Positions 7,721 to 17,122 of a DNA stretch of 64,000 nt are shown piece after piece. The notes below the pieces were generated by a model, which worked only from the letters and a program-made list of their open reading frames with translations, had not been told where the DNA came from and searched no databases. Origin of the DNA: CAZLFQ01 sp044229535 (GTDB taxonomy: Bacteria; Pseudomonadota; Alphaproteobacteria; Rickettsiales; Midichloriaceae); NCBI GenBank assembly GCA_044229535.1, contig JBGASU010000001.1, positions 1,364,001 through 1,428,000 of the forward strand. The letters run 5' to 3'. The first letter of the stretch is position 1. Every line of letters starts with the position of its first letter. The position numbers and the translations under genes are program-made.

Positions 7721-7761
7721 AATACTCGCTCATGTACTTTTTGGTACATATCGCTCGTATT
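7721..7761. repeat. Imperfect palindrome between 6S RNA and tRNA-Thr
   Basis: An outer pair AATAC / GTATT (7721-7725 / 7757-7761) and an inner pair ATGTAC / GTACAT (7732-7737 / 7744-7749) are separated on both sides by the same hexamer, TCGCTC. The element may fold as a hairpin with a symmetric internal loop. No known family is recognised. The remaining bases from 7684 to 7801 show no gene. Confidence 0.4.
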
Positions 7762-7801
7762 TCCTATGGCACGTTTAAATTAGCTTAGCTATATTCATTG
7801 C

Positions 7802-7876
7802 GCCGAAGTAGCACAGCGGTAGTGCAACTGATTCGTAATCAGTAGGTCGCAGGTTCAATTCCTGTCTTCGGCGCCA
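7802..7876 (+). tRNA. tRNA-Thr (anticodon CGT)
   Basis: A full cloverleaf is visible. The acceptor stem GCCGAAG / CTTCGGC is followed by discriminator G and an encoded CCA. The D arm is GCAC..GTGC, the anticodon stem is ACTGA / TCAGT with loop TTCGTAA (anticodon CGT), and the T arm is GCAGG-TTCAATT-CCTGT. CGT reads ACG threonine codons. Confidence 0.95.
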
Positions 7877-7891
7877 TTTAATAAATTGGAA

Positions 7892-8491
7892 TTAAGACAG
7901 CATATCGTAGTGGCTTAGAAAGGTGAGGGTTATTACATTTGTTATATCTGGGTTGCTATAAATTGCTTCTTTCACCAATTGTGCGAAGTTAGAACAATCA
8001 TCTGGGTAAGTGGTACAAAATGCTTCTTTAACAAATGAAGCGCAGTTGTAATTATATATAGAATACTCTAGAGATTCACTCTTTTTGTTATTTAAAAAAT
8101 CCAATAACGCCAATTCTTGGGTTGGATTTAAGTCTTTGTATATATGATATTTAGCATTGTCTGTATTCTTGATCTTTTTTTCTTTTAATACTATGCCTTC
8201 GCCATCGGCTATTGTGAAAATCTTATCTAAAAGTATAGAAGATACAGTGAGGAATGTAGATCCAACAGAAGTTGGATTGCGTAGTAGTGAATACATGCTA
8301 TAGCTTTCCAAAGCCATAAGTGTAAAAACTGTAAGGTAAGCTATATATGAATAATCATTATCTTCTTCTGTATCGGTCTCATCATAGTCTTCATTGTTTG
8401 GCCAAAAGCCATAATGAATTACTGAGTCATTATGTAATTTTGCACTAAAGCTAAAATGAGTATCATTAATGTTAATTCTGAAATAGGCCAT
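7892..8491 (-). CDS. Hypothetical protein with possible papain-like (permuted NlpC/LRAT-type) motifs, about 199 aa
   Basis: No close family is certain. An N-terminal THFSF and HYGFWPN, a central variable and partly hydrophobic stretch (about residues 65-95), and a late YNYNCASFVKEAF resemble the order seen in permuted papain-like folds: a His in a beta strand, a YGF-P turn, then an N-C-x-x-F helix with the catalytic cysteine. If so, it may be a thiol hydrolase or acyltransferase; this is inference. The ATG at 8491 is preferred over the upstream TTG. It is transcribed toward the tRNA. Confidence 0.5.
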   Translation of the reverse strand: MAYFRININDTHFSFSAKLHNDSVIHYGFWPNNEDYDETDTEEDNDYSYIAYLTVFTLMALESYSMYSLLRNPTSVGSTFLTVSSILLDKIFTIADGEGIVLKEKKIKNTDNAKYHIYKDLNPTQELALLDFLNNKKSESLEYSIYNYNCASFVKEAFCTTYPDDCSNFAQLVKEAIYSNPDITNVITLTFLSHYDMLS

Positions 8492-8571
8492 ATAAATCAA
8501 TACCTGCAATTATCAATCGAAAAAAATTATATCACAGATATGTTACAGAAATATTAAGGCGGCTTATTTTT

Positions 8572-10659
8572 TTAAGTCTGACTAATATAAGTCATTTGCT
8601 TCTCGTATTCGAAAAGATTTATCAGAGTGTTAAGTGGTTGGTTTTCAGGTTTAGAAAGCTTAGTATCATTTGCTACAACCTCTTTTGCTTGCGTAAAGGC
8701 ATCTAGCACTAAGTAGCTGTGTATGTCTAAATTACACACTCTAAAATGTGGTAAGCCACTTTGGCGTGTGCCCAAAACATCTCCTGCGCCACGGGTTTTT
8801 AGGTCGAATTCGGCAATTTTAAACCCGTCATTGCTATCTCTTATAGCTTTTAAACGAGAAAAACTTTGTTGGCTAAGCCGTGGTCTATGTAGTAATAAAC
8901 AGTAAGATTTTTTCTCACCTCTGCCAACTCTGCCTCTAAGTTGATGAAGTTGCGATAAACCAAAACGTTCTGCATTTTCTATAATCATTACTGTTGCATC
9001 GGGTACATCAACGCCAACCTCAATTACTGTTGTTGCAACTAATAATTTTATGTTTCCTTCAATAAATTGGCTCATGGTTTTTTCGCGTTCAGCAGATTTC
9101 ATTTTGCCATGAACTAAACCAACTTGATCACCCAAAATTGTTTGGAGCTCTGTGAATCTTTCGGTCACGTTTGCAAAATCAGACTCTTCAGATTCCTCGA
9201 TTAACGGGCATACCCAATATATTTTTTCTCCTTTTTCTATTTGCCCTTTAAGGCTATGGTAGAGTTCTGAAAGTTTTTCAGTAGAGATAATTCGTGTTTC
9301 TATTGGTAACCTATTTTTAGGTTTTTCTGCAATAATTGAAATATCCATATCGCCGAAACTAACCATACTCATGGTTCTGGGAATAGGGGTGGCGGACATC
9401 ATTAGTAGATCTACTTCTTCCCCTTTATTGCAAAGTGAGAGCCTTTGATCTACCCCAAATCTATGTTGTTCATCGGCAATTACAAAACCAAGATTGTGAA
9501 ATTGCACCTTGTCTTGGAACAAAGCTTGAGTGCCAATTATAATTTGAGCGGAACCTGATTGAATAGATTCTAAAGCTTCTCTCTTATCAGCGGCCTTCAT
9601 ATTGTTAATTAACATGCAGACTTTTATACCTATTATATCTCCATAAAATTTAAGAGTTTTATAATGTTGGCGGGCTAAAATTTCAGTAGGTGCCATTAAG
9701 GCAGATTGTTTGCCAGCTTCCGTTGCATTTAGCATGGATGCGAATGCTACCATGGTTTTTCCACTGCCAACGTCGCCTTGTACTAGACGGAACATGCGTG
9801 CATTATCGCTTTGATCTTTTGAAATCTCTTCTATCGCTTTTAATTGATCTGAAGTTAGTTCAAAGGGTAATGCAGATAGTAATTTTTGCACTAGCTGCCC
9901 AGTAAAATGCTGTCCTTTTTTCTCAAGTTTTTTTACTTGAGATCGGGCAAGTTGCAAGCTGATTTGTTGCGCTAACAATTCGTCATAAGCTAGTCTTTCA
10001 AGTGCTTTGGAGTTTGGTAATGTATCCTCTAATTTTTTAGGAGTATGGGCTTTTTTTAGGCAAGTTTGCCATGAATCCCACTCATATTTTTTTATAATAT
10101 CTTTCGATACCCACTCTTCTAGGTTAGGGATATAATTGAGTGCATTTTTTATGGCGATATAAACAATACGGTTTGTGAGTGTATAGGTGAGTGGATAGAC
10201 AGGCTCTACACCTACAACATTTTGATAGTGATGCACTGGCATTACAATATCTGGGTGTGCCATTTGTAAATTGCCCATAACCCATTCGGCTTTGCCGCTA
10301 ATTACAACGCGCTCACCTACGGCATATTTTTTTTCAATAATACTAGGGGTTAAGCGAAAATATATAACATCAATATTGCCAGTGTCATTAGAGCATGAAA
10401 TTATATAAGGTTTTTTACTTTTATAAGATGTGGGGGGCAACATTTCAGCAACAGTAACCATGTGTGTGATGATAGCTCCTGATGGTGCTTTGCTTAGTGG
10501 TGGAGAGAAAGTTCTATCAACTACATTTATAGGAAAGTGATAAAGTAAGTCGCGAATATTTTGACATCCAAGCCTCCTGAAAGCTTCAACTCTTTTGGGG
10601 CCAAGTCCAGGTAGCCGAGATATAGGAGCAAAAAGATTCAAAAGTTTATGTAGAGACAT
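8572..10659 (-). CDS. recG: ATP-dependent DNA helicase RecG
   Basis: RecG remodels stalled replication forks and branch-migrates Holliday junctions. The 695-residue protein has the expected order: an N-terminal region with RLPGLGPKR and the OB-fold wedge, then helicase lobe 1 with Walker A GDVGSGKT and the DEQH box (IADEQHRFG). Lobe 2 holds SATPIPRT and QLRGRVGRG. Length is normal. It follows the LpoA-like gene by 6 bases on the same strand. Confidence 0.97.
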   Translation of the reverse strand: MSLHKLLNLFAPISRLPGLGPKRVEAFRRLGCQNIRDLLYHFPINVVDRTFSPPLSKAPSGAIITHMVTVAEMLPPTSYKSKKPYIISCSNDTGNIDVIYFRLTPSIIEKKYAVGERVVISGKAEWVMGNLQMAHPDIVMPVHHYQNVVGVEPVYPLTYTLTNRIVYIAIKNALNYIPNLEEWVSKDIIKKYEWDSWQTCLKKAHTPKKLEDTLPNSKALERLAYDELLAQQISLQLARSQVKKLEKKGQHFTGQLVQKLLSALPFELTSDQLKAIEEISKDQSDNARMFRLVQGDVGSGKTMVAFASMLNATEAGKQSALMAPTEILARQHYKTLKFYGDIIGIKVCMLINNMKAADKREALESIQSGSAQIIIGTQALFQDKVQFHNLGFVIADEQHRFGVDQRLSLCNKGEEVDLLMMSATPIPRTMSMVSFGDMDISIIAEKPKNRLPIETRIISTEKLSELYHSLKGQIEKGEKIYWVCPLIEESEESDFANVTERFTELQTILGDQVGLVHGKMKSAEREKTMSQFIEGNIKLLVATTVIEVGVDVPDATVMIIENAERFGLSQLHQLRGRVGRGEKKSYCLLLHRPRLSQQSFSRLKAIRDSNDGFKIAEFDLKTRGAGDVLGTRQSGLPHFRVCNLDIHSYLVLDAFTQAKEVVANDTKLSKPENQPLNTLINLFEYEKQMTYISQT

Positions 10660-10665
10660 TGGTAT

Positions 10666-11850
10666 TTAATCGTAATCAGCGCTTGCAAAACTTTGTGGCG
10701 CGGGGTCGATTTCTAGGAAACCATCGCTACGAACTTCGTATACTGCCAGAGCTCTTTGATTTAGGCCATTGTCTTTAAATCTAAATGCTCCAGTCACCCC
10801 TTTAAATCCTGCTGGGTTGGTAATACTAGTTTTACTAAAATCACCATTGCGAGATAGTGAAGAAATAAGAGCTATGCCATCATACGCTAAAGAAGAGAGG
10901 CGACTTGGTTTGTAACTGAAGTTTTGTTCAAATTTTCTCTCAAATGCTTGACGGTCAGATCTTGGAGCACTTGCAAACCAAGCTCCATTGAGTTCTGGTA
11001 TCCCGTTGAGTTTTTCATCTTCCCACAGGCCGCTGCCAAGATATTTGAATTTTTTACCACCTTTTGTTCCGCGTAGTGTTGTGACAAAATCTCTCAAATT
11101 ATTTCCCCCTTCTGGTATTAATAACGTACTTTCGGCCTGAGCATAATGTGAGATGTTAGCATTTATTTGAGGTAAATTTTCTTTAATCGTTGTTGGGTTG
11201 TATCTTCCAATTATTTTAACTGGCGTGTCTGTTTTTTTATTTAGATTAGCTAAGCTTGCTTCTATGGTTTGACCGTATTTATCATTTGGCAACACACTAT
11301 TTACATCTGGAAGTTTTTTAGCTTGAGCAAATCTGGCAATTCTTTTTACTGATTCGTCAGGCATCATACCGAGAAGAAATAAGCAATCTTGTCCAGCAAG
11401 ATCTTTATCGTTTGAAAAAGTGATCATACAGATATTGTTTTTGCGTGCATAACTGTACACAGCTTTAGTATCTGCGGCATATAATGGGCCGAGAATTAGA
11501 TCGGGCTGTTCAATATCTAATTTTGCAGTCATGCTTTCGGTTCCTTGCGCGGTATCGATTGGAACAAGGTGTATGTTATCTGCTTTTAGGTCAAAGATAG
11601 CAAGCTGAGTTGCGTCTAGCATATGCCTACCTAACAATGCATTGTCTCCTGAAAGTGGAAGTAAAAGGGCGACTCTTGATTCCCCATTTTTGGATTTAGA
11701 CGGTCTATTAGAGTCTTGTACTCTAAGTATATCTCCAGTCTTTGTATTCTCATATACCTCTTCTATTTTGCCACTTCTATTTTGTAACGCACACGAAGAA
11801 ACTACTATGATTGCAAGCGCCGACACTATATATTTACAAAGACTAAGCAT
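10666..11850 (-). CDS. LpoA-like lipoprotein (periplasmic-binding-protein fold)
   Basis: The N-terminus is a lipoprotein signal: a hydrophobic stretch then VVSSCALQ, with the lipobox cysteine at about residue 20. The body has the type I periplasmic-binding-protein start VALLLPLSGDNALLGRHMLDA and a typical two-lobe length (394 aa). Members next to rsmI are annotated as LpoA-type activators of penicillin-binding proteins or as branched-chain amino acid binding-like proteins. The divergent neighbour here is rsmI, the usual pairing, so an envelope/peptidoglycan role is likely. No transporter genes are adjacent, arguing against a nutrient ABC system. Confidence 0.75.
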   Translation of the reverse strand: MLSLCKYIVSALAIIVVSSCALQNRSGKIEEVYENTKTGDILRVQDSNRPSKSKNGESRVALLLPLSGDNALLGRHMLDATQLAIFDLKADNIHLVPIDTAQGTESMTAKLDIEQPDLILGPLYAADTKAVYSYARKNNICMITFSNDKDLAGQDCLFLLGMMPDESVKRIARFAQAKKLPDVNSVLPNDKYGQTIEASLANLNKKTDTPVKIIGRYNPTTIKENLPQINANISHYAQAESTLLIPEGGNNLRDFVTTLRGTKGGKKFKYLGSGLWEDEKLNGIPELNGAWFASAPRSDRQAFERKFEQNFSYKPSRLSSLAYDGIALISSLSRNGDFSKTSITNPAGFKGVTGAFRFKDNGLNQRALAVYEVRSDGFLEIDPAPQSFASADYD

Positions 11851-11871
11851 AAGATATACCCATAATTACCT

Positions 11872-12738
11872 ATGAATAATACTAGCTCAACAAAACATAA
11901 TTTAAAGCCTTTTTCTCAAGGAGTGTTGTATATGGTCGCAACTCCTATTGGTAATTTAGGAGACATAACAGTCAGGGCATTAGAAATATTGAAAACAGTC
12001 GACTTTATAGCCTGTGAAGATACTAGGCAGACTATGAAGTTATTGAATCATTATGGTATATCTACCAAATGTTTAGTATGTCATGAACACAGCAAAGAAA
12101 GAGAGTTAAATAAAATTTTAGACTTGCTTCTTTCAGGAAAGAGTATTGCTCTGGTTTCAGATGCTGGTACGCCTATTATATCCGATCCAGGTGCAAATAT
12201 TTTAAAATTAGCTGTTGAAGCTGGTATTAATGTCTCGCCGATACCAGGAGCATGCGCTGCAATTGCGGCGTTGTCAGTTGGCGGGCTCTTATCGGATGGA
12301 TTTATATTTGCAGGTTTTTTGCCAAATAGTAAAAAACATCGAAGAGAAAGATTAGATGCTCTCGCAATGATTAAAAGTACAATAATATTGTATGAAAGTC
12401 CCAAAAGAGTTAAGGAATTGATGTTAGATATAATTGAGGTAATGGGCGATAGAAATGTTGTGCTGGCTCGAGAAATTACGAAGATATATGAGGAATTTTT
12501 AAGAGGTAGAGTTTCCCAACTTTTAGAAAACTTAGATGAAGTCAAAGGGGAGTGTGTCGTTTTAATTGAAGGAGCGCAGGATCTAATAGTTTCAGAAAAA
12601 GAGATAATGGATAGTTTAAATATAGCGATGAAGACAAATTCTCTTAAAGATTCGGTAGAGTTTGTAGCCAAATCTTTGAAGTGCCCTAAAAAGCTGGTTT
12701 ACAGTCTTGCTTTAAATATGGTTAAAAATTTCAAATAA
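11872..12738 (+). CDS. rsmI: 16S rRNA (cytidine(1402)-2'-O)-methyltransferase
   Basis: RsmI adds the 2'-O-methyl group to C1402 in the decoding centre of 16S rRNA. The tetrapyrrole-methylase fold shows VATPIGNLGDITVRALEIL at the N-terminus, EDTRQT, and VSDAGTPIISDPG around residue 100; IPGACAAIAAL follows. Length, 288 aa, is standard. It is divergent from the LpoA-like gene with only 21 bases between starts, so their control regions overlap the coding ends. Confidence 0.95.
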   Translation: MNNTSSTKHNLKPFSQGVLYMVATPIGNLGDITVRALEILKTVDFIACEDTRQTMKLLNHYGISTKCLVCHEHSKERELNKILDLLLSGKSIALVSDAGTPIISDPGANILKLAVEAGINVSPIPGACAAIAALSVGGLLSDGFIFAGFLPNSKKHRRERLDALAMIKSTIILYESPKRVKELMLDIIEVMGDRNVVLAREITKIYEEFLRGRVSQLLENLDEVKGECVVLIEGAQDLIVSEKEIMDSLNIAMKTNSLKDSVEFVAKSLKCPKKLVYSLALNMVKNFK

Positions 12739-12779
12739 TGTGGTTTTGTTAACCAATTTTTAACCTATCTTATGAGAGA

Positions 12780-12811
12780 ATCAGCTTAAGGTAATAATTT
12801 ATTAAGCTGAT
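12780..12811 (+). promoter_or_regulatory. Hairpin abutting the start of the 143-aa gene
   Basis: ATCAGCTTAA and TTAAGCTGAT form a perfect 10-bp stem with a 12-base loop, ending two bases before the ATG at 12814. No ribosome site is visible between stem and start. A weaker TGGTT-TTGTT-AACCA hairpin followed by T-rich bases (from 12741) may terminate rsmI transcription. Confidence 0.45.
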
Positions 12812-12813
12812 AT

Positions 12814-13245
12814 ATGAATGTAAAAATTAAAAAATTGGATTCAAGTTTTTTGTTAAAAATGGGCATGAAACAAGCTTTGTTAGATAAGCTAGATAAAGTC
12901 CAAATCGAAGGCCTATTATCATTTGCCATGGACCATATGAAAGCTTCAAATCTGGGGCAAATGCTGATTCAACTGGCGTCTATGGAATTAAATAAAAAAA
13001 GTGGCTCAATAATGCTGGCAGCGAGTGGTTTAGCGACTCCAATTCAGCTTAAAAATTTATCATATGAACAGGTTAAAATGGTTCATGATGATTATACTTT
13101 TCATGAAGATGCGAAAATAACTATTAAAACAATTAAAAAGTTATTAGTGCTAAATCAACAAGAAAAACTCTACACACATACCGACGGTATTAAAGGTGAG
13201 TTTTTTGTAGATCCTAAAGATGTAGAAGATGAGGATTACGCTTGA
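12814..13245 (+). CDS. Hypothetical protein, 143 aa
   Basis: No family is recognised. The product is mainly helical, with a KMGMKQALLDKLDKVQIEG segment near the N-terminus, a Gly/Ala-rich patch (MLAASGLATP) at about residue 70 and an acidic C-terminus (DPKDVEDEDYA). No signal peptide or membrane segment is seen. It is followed by another unknown gene after about 50 bases. Confidence 0.5.
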   Translation: MNVKIKKLDSSFLLKMGMKQALLDKLDKVQIEGLLSFAMDHMKASNLGQMLIQLASMELNKKSGSIMLAASGLATPIQLKNLSYEQVKMVHDDYTFHEDAKITIKTIKKLLVLNQQEKLYTHTDGIKGEFFVDPKDVEDEDYA

Positions 13246-13298
13246 CGTAAAAACGTATCTACAATACTTTCCAAAAAAATAAAAATGGAAATGTATTC

Positions 13299-14117
13299 AT
13301 GAAAAACCCTAGCGAGATATTTAAAGCTTTTTTAGACGCTTCAGGCATTAATAGAAATTATGATTTATCAGTCCTTAGTGGTAGTTCAACATCTACGACT
13401 TCTAAAGAGTATCATGTGGGGATTAGAAGATATGAGGGGCTTTTAAAGTATGACATGGTTTTGCTTTGTGAATTTGTAAAAAATTTCGCTAGAGAAGAAG
13501 GCCTTCAAATAGAATATCTTGCCGAAGGAAAAGTTCAGGTTTTAAAAGATGACAATAAGATATTAGAAGTTAGTTTAGAAGACAATCGAGAAATTAAAAT
13601 TAGTTGTTTCGATAAGGAAGTTTTTGAATCTCTTAAATTCAAAATGGAAATGGACAAACACTGCATGGAAGAAAAAGTGGGGGTAGAAATTATACAGTGT
13701 TTCAAAGAATTGTTTGAAAAATATACAAAAAGTGACTCTCCTAAAAAAGGTGAAGTTAGTAAAATTATTGGTCATTTGCAAAAAGCTTTAAAATACATGG
13801 ATGATCATAAGCACGAAAGACAACCAGCATATGAAACAAATTCAGATATAATAGAGGCCTGTAGATTCATATTTTTTATTAGTAAAGTTTTAGAAAAAGA
13901 TAAAGGGGAAGAAGCGATTGATAGTTTTATGAAAAATGCAGCTGCGGGTTCGCAAGACATTAATCATCAAGCTTTAACAAGAGCTTTTTATTATCTTATT
14001 AGTTATATTGATTCTCGTGAACAAGAAGTATCAAACGACAACAATCTTACTTGGGCTCAAAAAGAGCAGCAAAGAATTGCAGCTAGAGCAGCTAATACTG
14101 TGAAGCAACCTGACTAG
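13299..14117 (+). CDS. Hypothetical soluble protein, 272 aa
   Basis: No family is recognised. The protein is charged and mixed alpha/beta at the N-terminus, where residues 60-110 alternate hydrophobic and charged positions. The second half is helical with AFYYLISYIDSREQE near residue 230. A Ser/Thr-rich stretch (SGSSTSTTSKE) occurs at about residues 28-38. No signal peptide or membrane span is seen. The stop overlaps that of the convergent RND gene within CTAG. Confidence 0.5.
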   Translation: MKNPSEIFKAFLDASGINRNYDLSVLSGSSTSTTSKEYHVGIRRYEGLLKYDMVLLCEFVKNFAREEGLQIEYLAEGKVQVLKDDNKILEVSLEDNREIKISCFDKEVFESLKFKMEMDKHCMEEKVGVEIIQCFKELFEKYTKSDSPKKGEVSKIIGHLQKALKYMDDHKHERQPAYETNSDIIEACRFIFFISKVLEKDKGEEAIDSFMKNAAAGSQDINHQALTRAFYYLISYIDSREQEVSNDNNLTWAQKEQQRIAARAANTVKQPD

Positions 14118-17100
14118 ACAGCTAGTGTCTTGGGGGTTTTTATTGACTTAACTATCAAATAAACACTGGGTATCAGTATTACTGAAAGCAGTGTCCCGAT
14201 GCTGAGGCCATATACCAATACTTGCCCAATTGAATTTCTAAGTTCAGCGCCAGCGCCAGATGAGAATAACAGCGGCATAGCGCTTAAAATCATGGTGATG
14301 GATGTCATGAGTATTGGTCTAAATCTCATAATTGCTGCCTCCAATGCTGCTTGTCTATAAGTCTTGCCAGATGCATGAAGTTGGTTAGCAAATTCTACAA
14401 TCAATATACCATGTTTTGAAATCAAGCCTATAAGCGTGATTATGGCAATTTGAGAGAAGATATTAATCGACCCACCACTTAACCACAAACCTACTACCGA
14501 GCCTAAACAAGCTAGTGGCACAGTTATTAAAATGATTAGTGGGTCAACAAAGGATTCAAACTGAATTGCCAGAATTGCATAAATGAAAACAATTGAAAGT
14601 AAGAGCAAAAAATACATAGTGCTTGATGATTCTAGGAAAGCTTTATAGCTACCAACCCATACCGGTCTAACACCTTCCATTTTGTTTTGTCCCAGGAATT
14701 CTTCTACTTTATCTATAGTTTCGGACATAGAGTCGGTAGGGAGGGGTTCAAATGTAATCTTGCTAGTTCTAAAATTATTTATGTGTTTTAAATATTGAGG
14801 AACCATGGTTTTCTTTTCATCTACAAGCGAAGACACAGAAATACGGTTGCCATCTTGACTGATTATATACAGTTCAGATAGTGACCATGGCATTTTAGAA
14901 TTTTTGACTTTAATTGGGTAATCAATTCCATCTAAGTTAAAATCAATTGGGCTTTGTCCCCCAAACGCAGTTAATAGTGAGTTTGAAAGGTCGCTAGGTA
15001 AAATTTTGGTTTTACTTAGTAGCGTTGAATTTATATCTAGGCTAATTTGCGGGTTATCTAGTTGAAGATCTGCATAAGGATTATTTACTATATTAGCGGC
15101 GGTAAGTTTTGGCATTATTTCCGATGTTGTAGAAAATAAATCCTCATAACTTGCTGTAGAGAGCAAAGCAATGCCGTTTGAATTAGTTCCAAACGTATCT
15201 GTAGAAGGCAAGCCTGAATCTACGCTCCAAACCATCATCTCTATTGTCTTCAATGGTTTTAAAGCCTCTTCAACTTCGGCTTTTACTTTTGATAAATGCT
15301 TATCTCGTTGATCCCAATCTTTTAATGGTACAAAGTATGATGCACCCCAAGCCCCAAAAAACGAATAGTTATCCTGTACTTCTGGGATAGGTTTTAATAC
15401 ATCGTTTATTGCCCTAGTACTCTGCTCCATGTCATCGATGTTTTTTCCAGCAATAGGCTGAACCCATACGCCCAATAACCCCCTATCTTCTGCAGGCGCT
15501 AGTTCATTTGGAAGTGCTTTATAAATAAGCGGCATCAAAATCATTATAGCCGCTACCACGCTCACTACTAAACTTTTCTTGCTGATAAATTTAGGTAATA
15601 ATCTTGTGTAATTATCAACTATAACGTTTATAAACTTATGTTGCCCTTTATGGCTAGATGCCAACATTCTTGAGCACATCATTGGCGTTAGTGTTAATGC
15701 CACAACTCCTGAAATAATTACGGCAGATGCGAGCGCAACGGCAAATTCAACAAATATTTGTCCCACAACTTCGTCTATGAAGGCAAGTGGAAGATAAACG
15801 CTGGCAAGCGTAAAAGTCATCGATACAATTGCAAACCCGATTTCTCTACTGCCTTTAATTGCTGCTTCTTTTAGAGGCTCTCCTTTTTCAAGGTGTCGGT
15901 ATATATTTTCCAATACCACAATCGCATCATCTACCACCAACCCAACAGCTAATACTAATGCAAGAATGGTGATGGTATTTATGGAATAGCCAAATGCATT
16001 TAAAACAAAAAATGTCCCAATTAATGAAATTGGAACTGTGCACAATGGTATTAAAATTGATCTAATATTACGCAAGAATATGAAGATAATAATTGATACA
16101 AACAGTATGGCTTCAATCATACTATTTTTTATGTTGTTTAACGATGCCCTAATAAAATTGCTTTGATCAATATTCACCCAAGCCTTAGTGCCATTTGGCA
16201 AATGCATTTGAATTTTATCAAGCTCTTTACGAACTTCTTTTGAGACCGTTAAAGGATTAGCATCTGGTGAAAGGTTGATTGCAACAAGTGCGCCATGCAT
16301 GCCATTTATCCGCATTCTAAATTGGTCTTCTTGCCCAGTGAGAGTTATGCTGGCTAAGTCTTTTAGGTATATAGGTTGTGAGCCCACATCTTTAATTAAG
16401 ATATCGCCAATATCTTCAATGCTATCTGGTCTAATATCCAAAATAATTTGAATGCGATCTTGAAATTTACCAGCTGGCAAAGAGTATCGGTATTGCTCCA
16501 AAGCTTTAGTTATGTCGCTACTGTTGATACCAAGCGAATACATTTGTTTTTCATCTAACTCAACTTCTACTTCATATGTCTCTCCCCAAACTTGTAAACT
16601 ACCGATACCTTTTATAGCGCGAAGCGTGTTTTTAATATGTAAATTGATATAATGAGAGAGCTCGACGCCAGTCATGGTTTCGCTGGTAAATGCAACACAT
16701 AATACAGGTATGTTACCACCAGAAGATGATCCTTTTGTAACTTGAGGTGCGTTCAAATTTTTTGGTAATTTGTGGGTTACTTTTGATAATGAATCGCGAA
16801 TCAAGGCCATAGACTTATCCATATCTACAGATGATTTCATATACATAGTTATAAATGATTCATTTTGCTCACTAGCAGAAGTTATCATGTCTAACCCCTC
16901 TACTTCTGAAAGTGCTGATTCTAAGATGTTGGTTATATTAGTTTCCACCACTTCAGCTGCGGCATTAGGGTAATGGGTTGTAACTGTGAAAACAGGTAAC
17001 ACTACATCTGGATACTCTCTAACTTCAAGATTTTTAAAAGCAAGCATGCCCATAACCATTATCATGCAATTTATAATTATTGCAGTGACGGGGTGCTTAA

Positions 17101-17122
17101 TGAAAAATTCAGTTACTTTCAT
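14114..17122 (-). CDS. RND efflux pump inner-membrane subunit (HAE1-like)
   Basis: The 1002-residue protein has RND architecture: a first helix after FFIKHPVTAIIINCMIMVMG, a large porter domain, the TM4 proton-relay motif (LVVDDAIVVLENIYRHLEKG, conserved aspartates), a repeated second half and a final helical bundle. It exports small molecules using the proton gradient. The neighbouring adaptor gene at 17109-18113 overlaps by 14 bases and supplies the periplasmic partner. No TolC-type outer-membrane gene is adjacent. Confidence 0.9.
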   Translation of the reverse strand: MKVTEFFIKHPVTAIIINCMIMVMGMLAFKNLEVREYPDVVLPVFTVTTHYPNAAAEVVETNITNILESALSEVEGLDMITSASEQNESFITMYMKSSVDMDKSMALIRDSLSKVTHKLPKNLNAPQVTKGSSSGGNIPVLCVAFTSETMTGVELSHYINLHIKNTLRAIKGIGSLQVWGETYEVEVELDEKQMYSLGINSSDITKALEQYRYSLPAGKFQDRIQIILDIRPDSIEDIGDILIKDVGSQPIYLKDLASITLTGQEDQFRMRINGMHGALVAINLSPDANPLTVSKEVRKELDKIQMHLPNGTKAWVNIDQSNFIRASLNNIKNSMIEAILFVSIIIFIFLRNIRSILIPLCTVPISLIGTFFVLNAFGYSINTITILALVLAVGLVVDDAIVVLENIYRHLEKGEPLKEAAIKGSREIGFAIVSMTFTLASVYLPLAFIDEVVGQIFVEFAVALASAVIISGVVALTLTPMMCSRMLASSHKGQHKFINVIVDNYTRLLPKFISKKSLVVSVVAAIMILMPLIYKALPNELAPAEDRGLLGVWVQPIAGKNIDDMEQSTRAINDVLKPIPEVQDNYSFFGAWGASYFVPLKDWDQRDKHLSKVKAEVEEALKPLKTIEMMVWSVDSGLPSTDTFGTNSNGIALLSTASYEDLFSTTSEIMPKLTAANIVNNPYADLQLDNPQISLDINSTLLSKTKILPSDLSNSLLTAFGGQSPIDFNLDGIDYPIKVKNSKMPWSLSELYIISQDGNRISVSSLVDEKKTMVPQYLKHINNFRTSKITFEPLPTDSMSETIDKVEEFLGQNKMEGVRPVWVGSYKAFLESSSTMYFLLLLSIVFIYAILAIQFESFVDPLIILITVPLACLGSVVGLWLSGGSINIFSQIAIITLIGLISKHGILIVEFANQLHASGKTYRQAALEAAIMRFRPILMTSITMILSAMPLLFSSGAGAELRNSIGQVLVYGLSIGTLLSVILIPSVYLIVKSIKTPKTLAV

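Noticed and set aside
12081..12671. 196-aa frame opposite rsmI
   Set aside because: It lies wholly inside rsmI, has no ribosome site and its composition mirrors rsmI.
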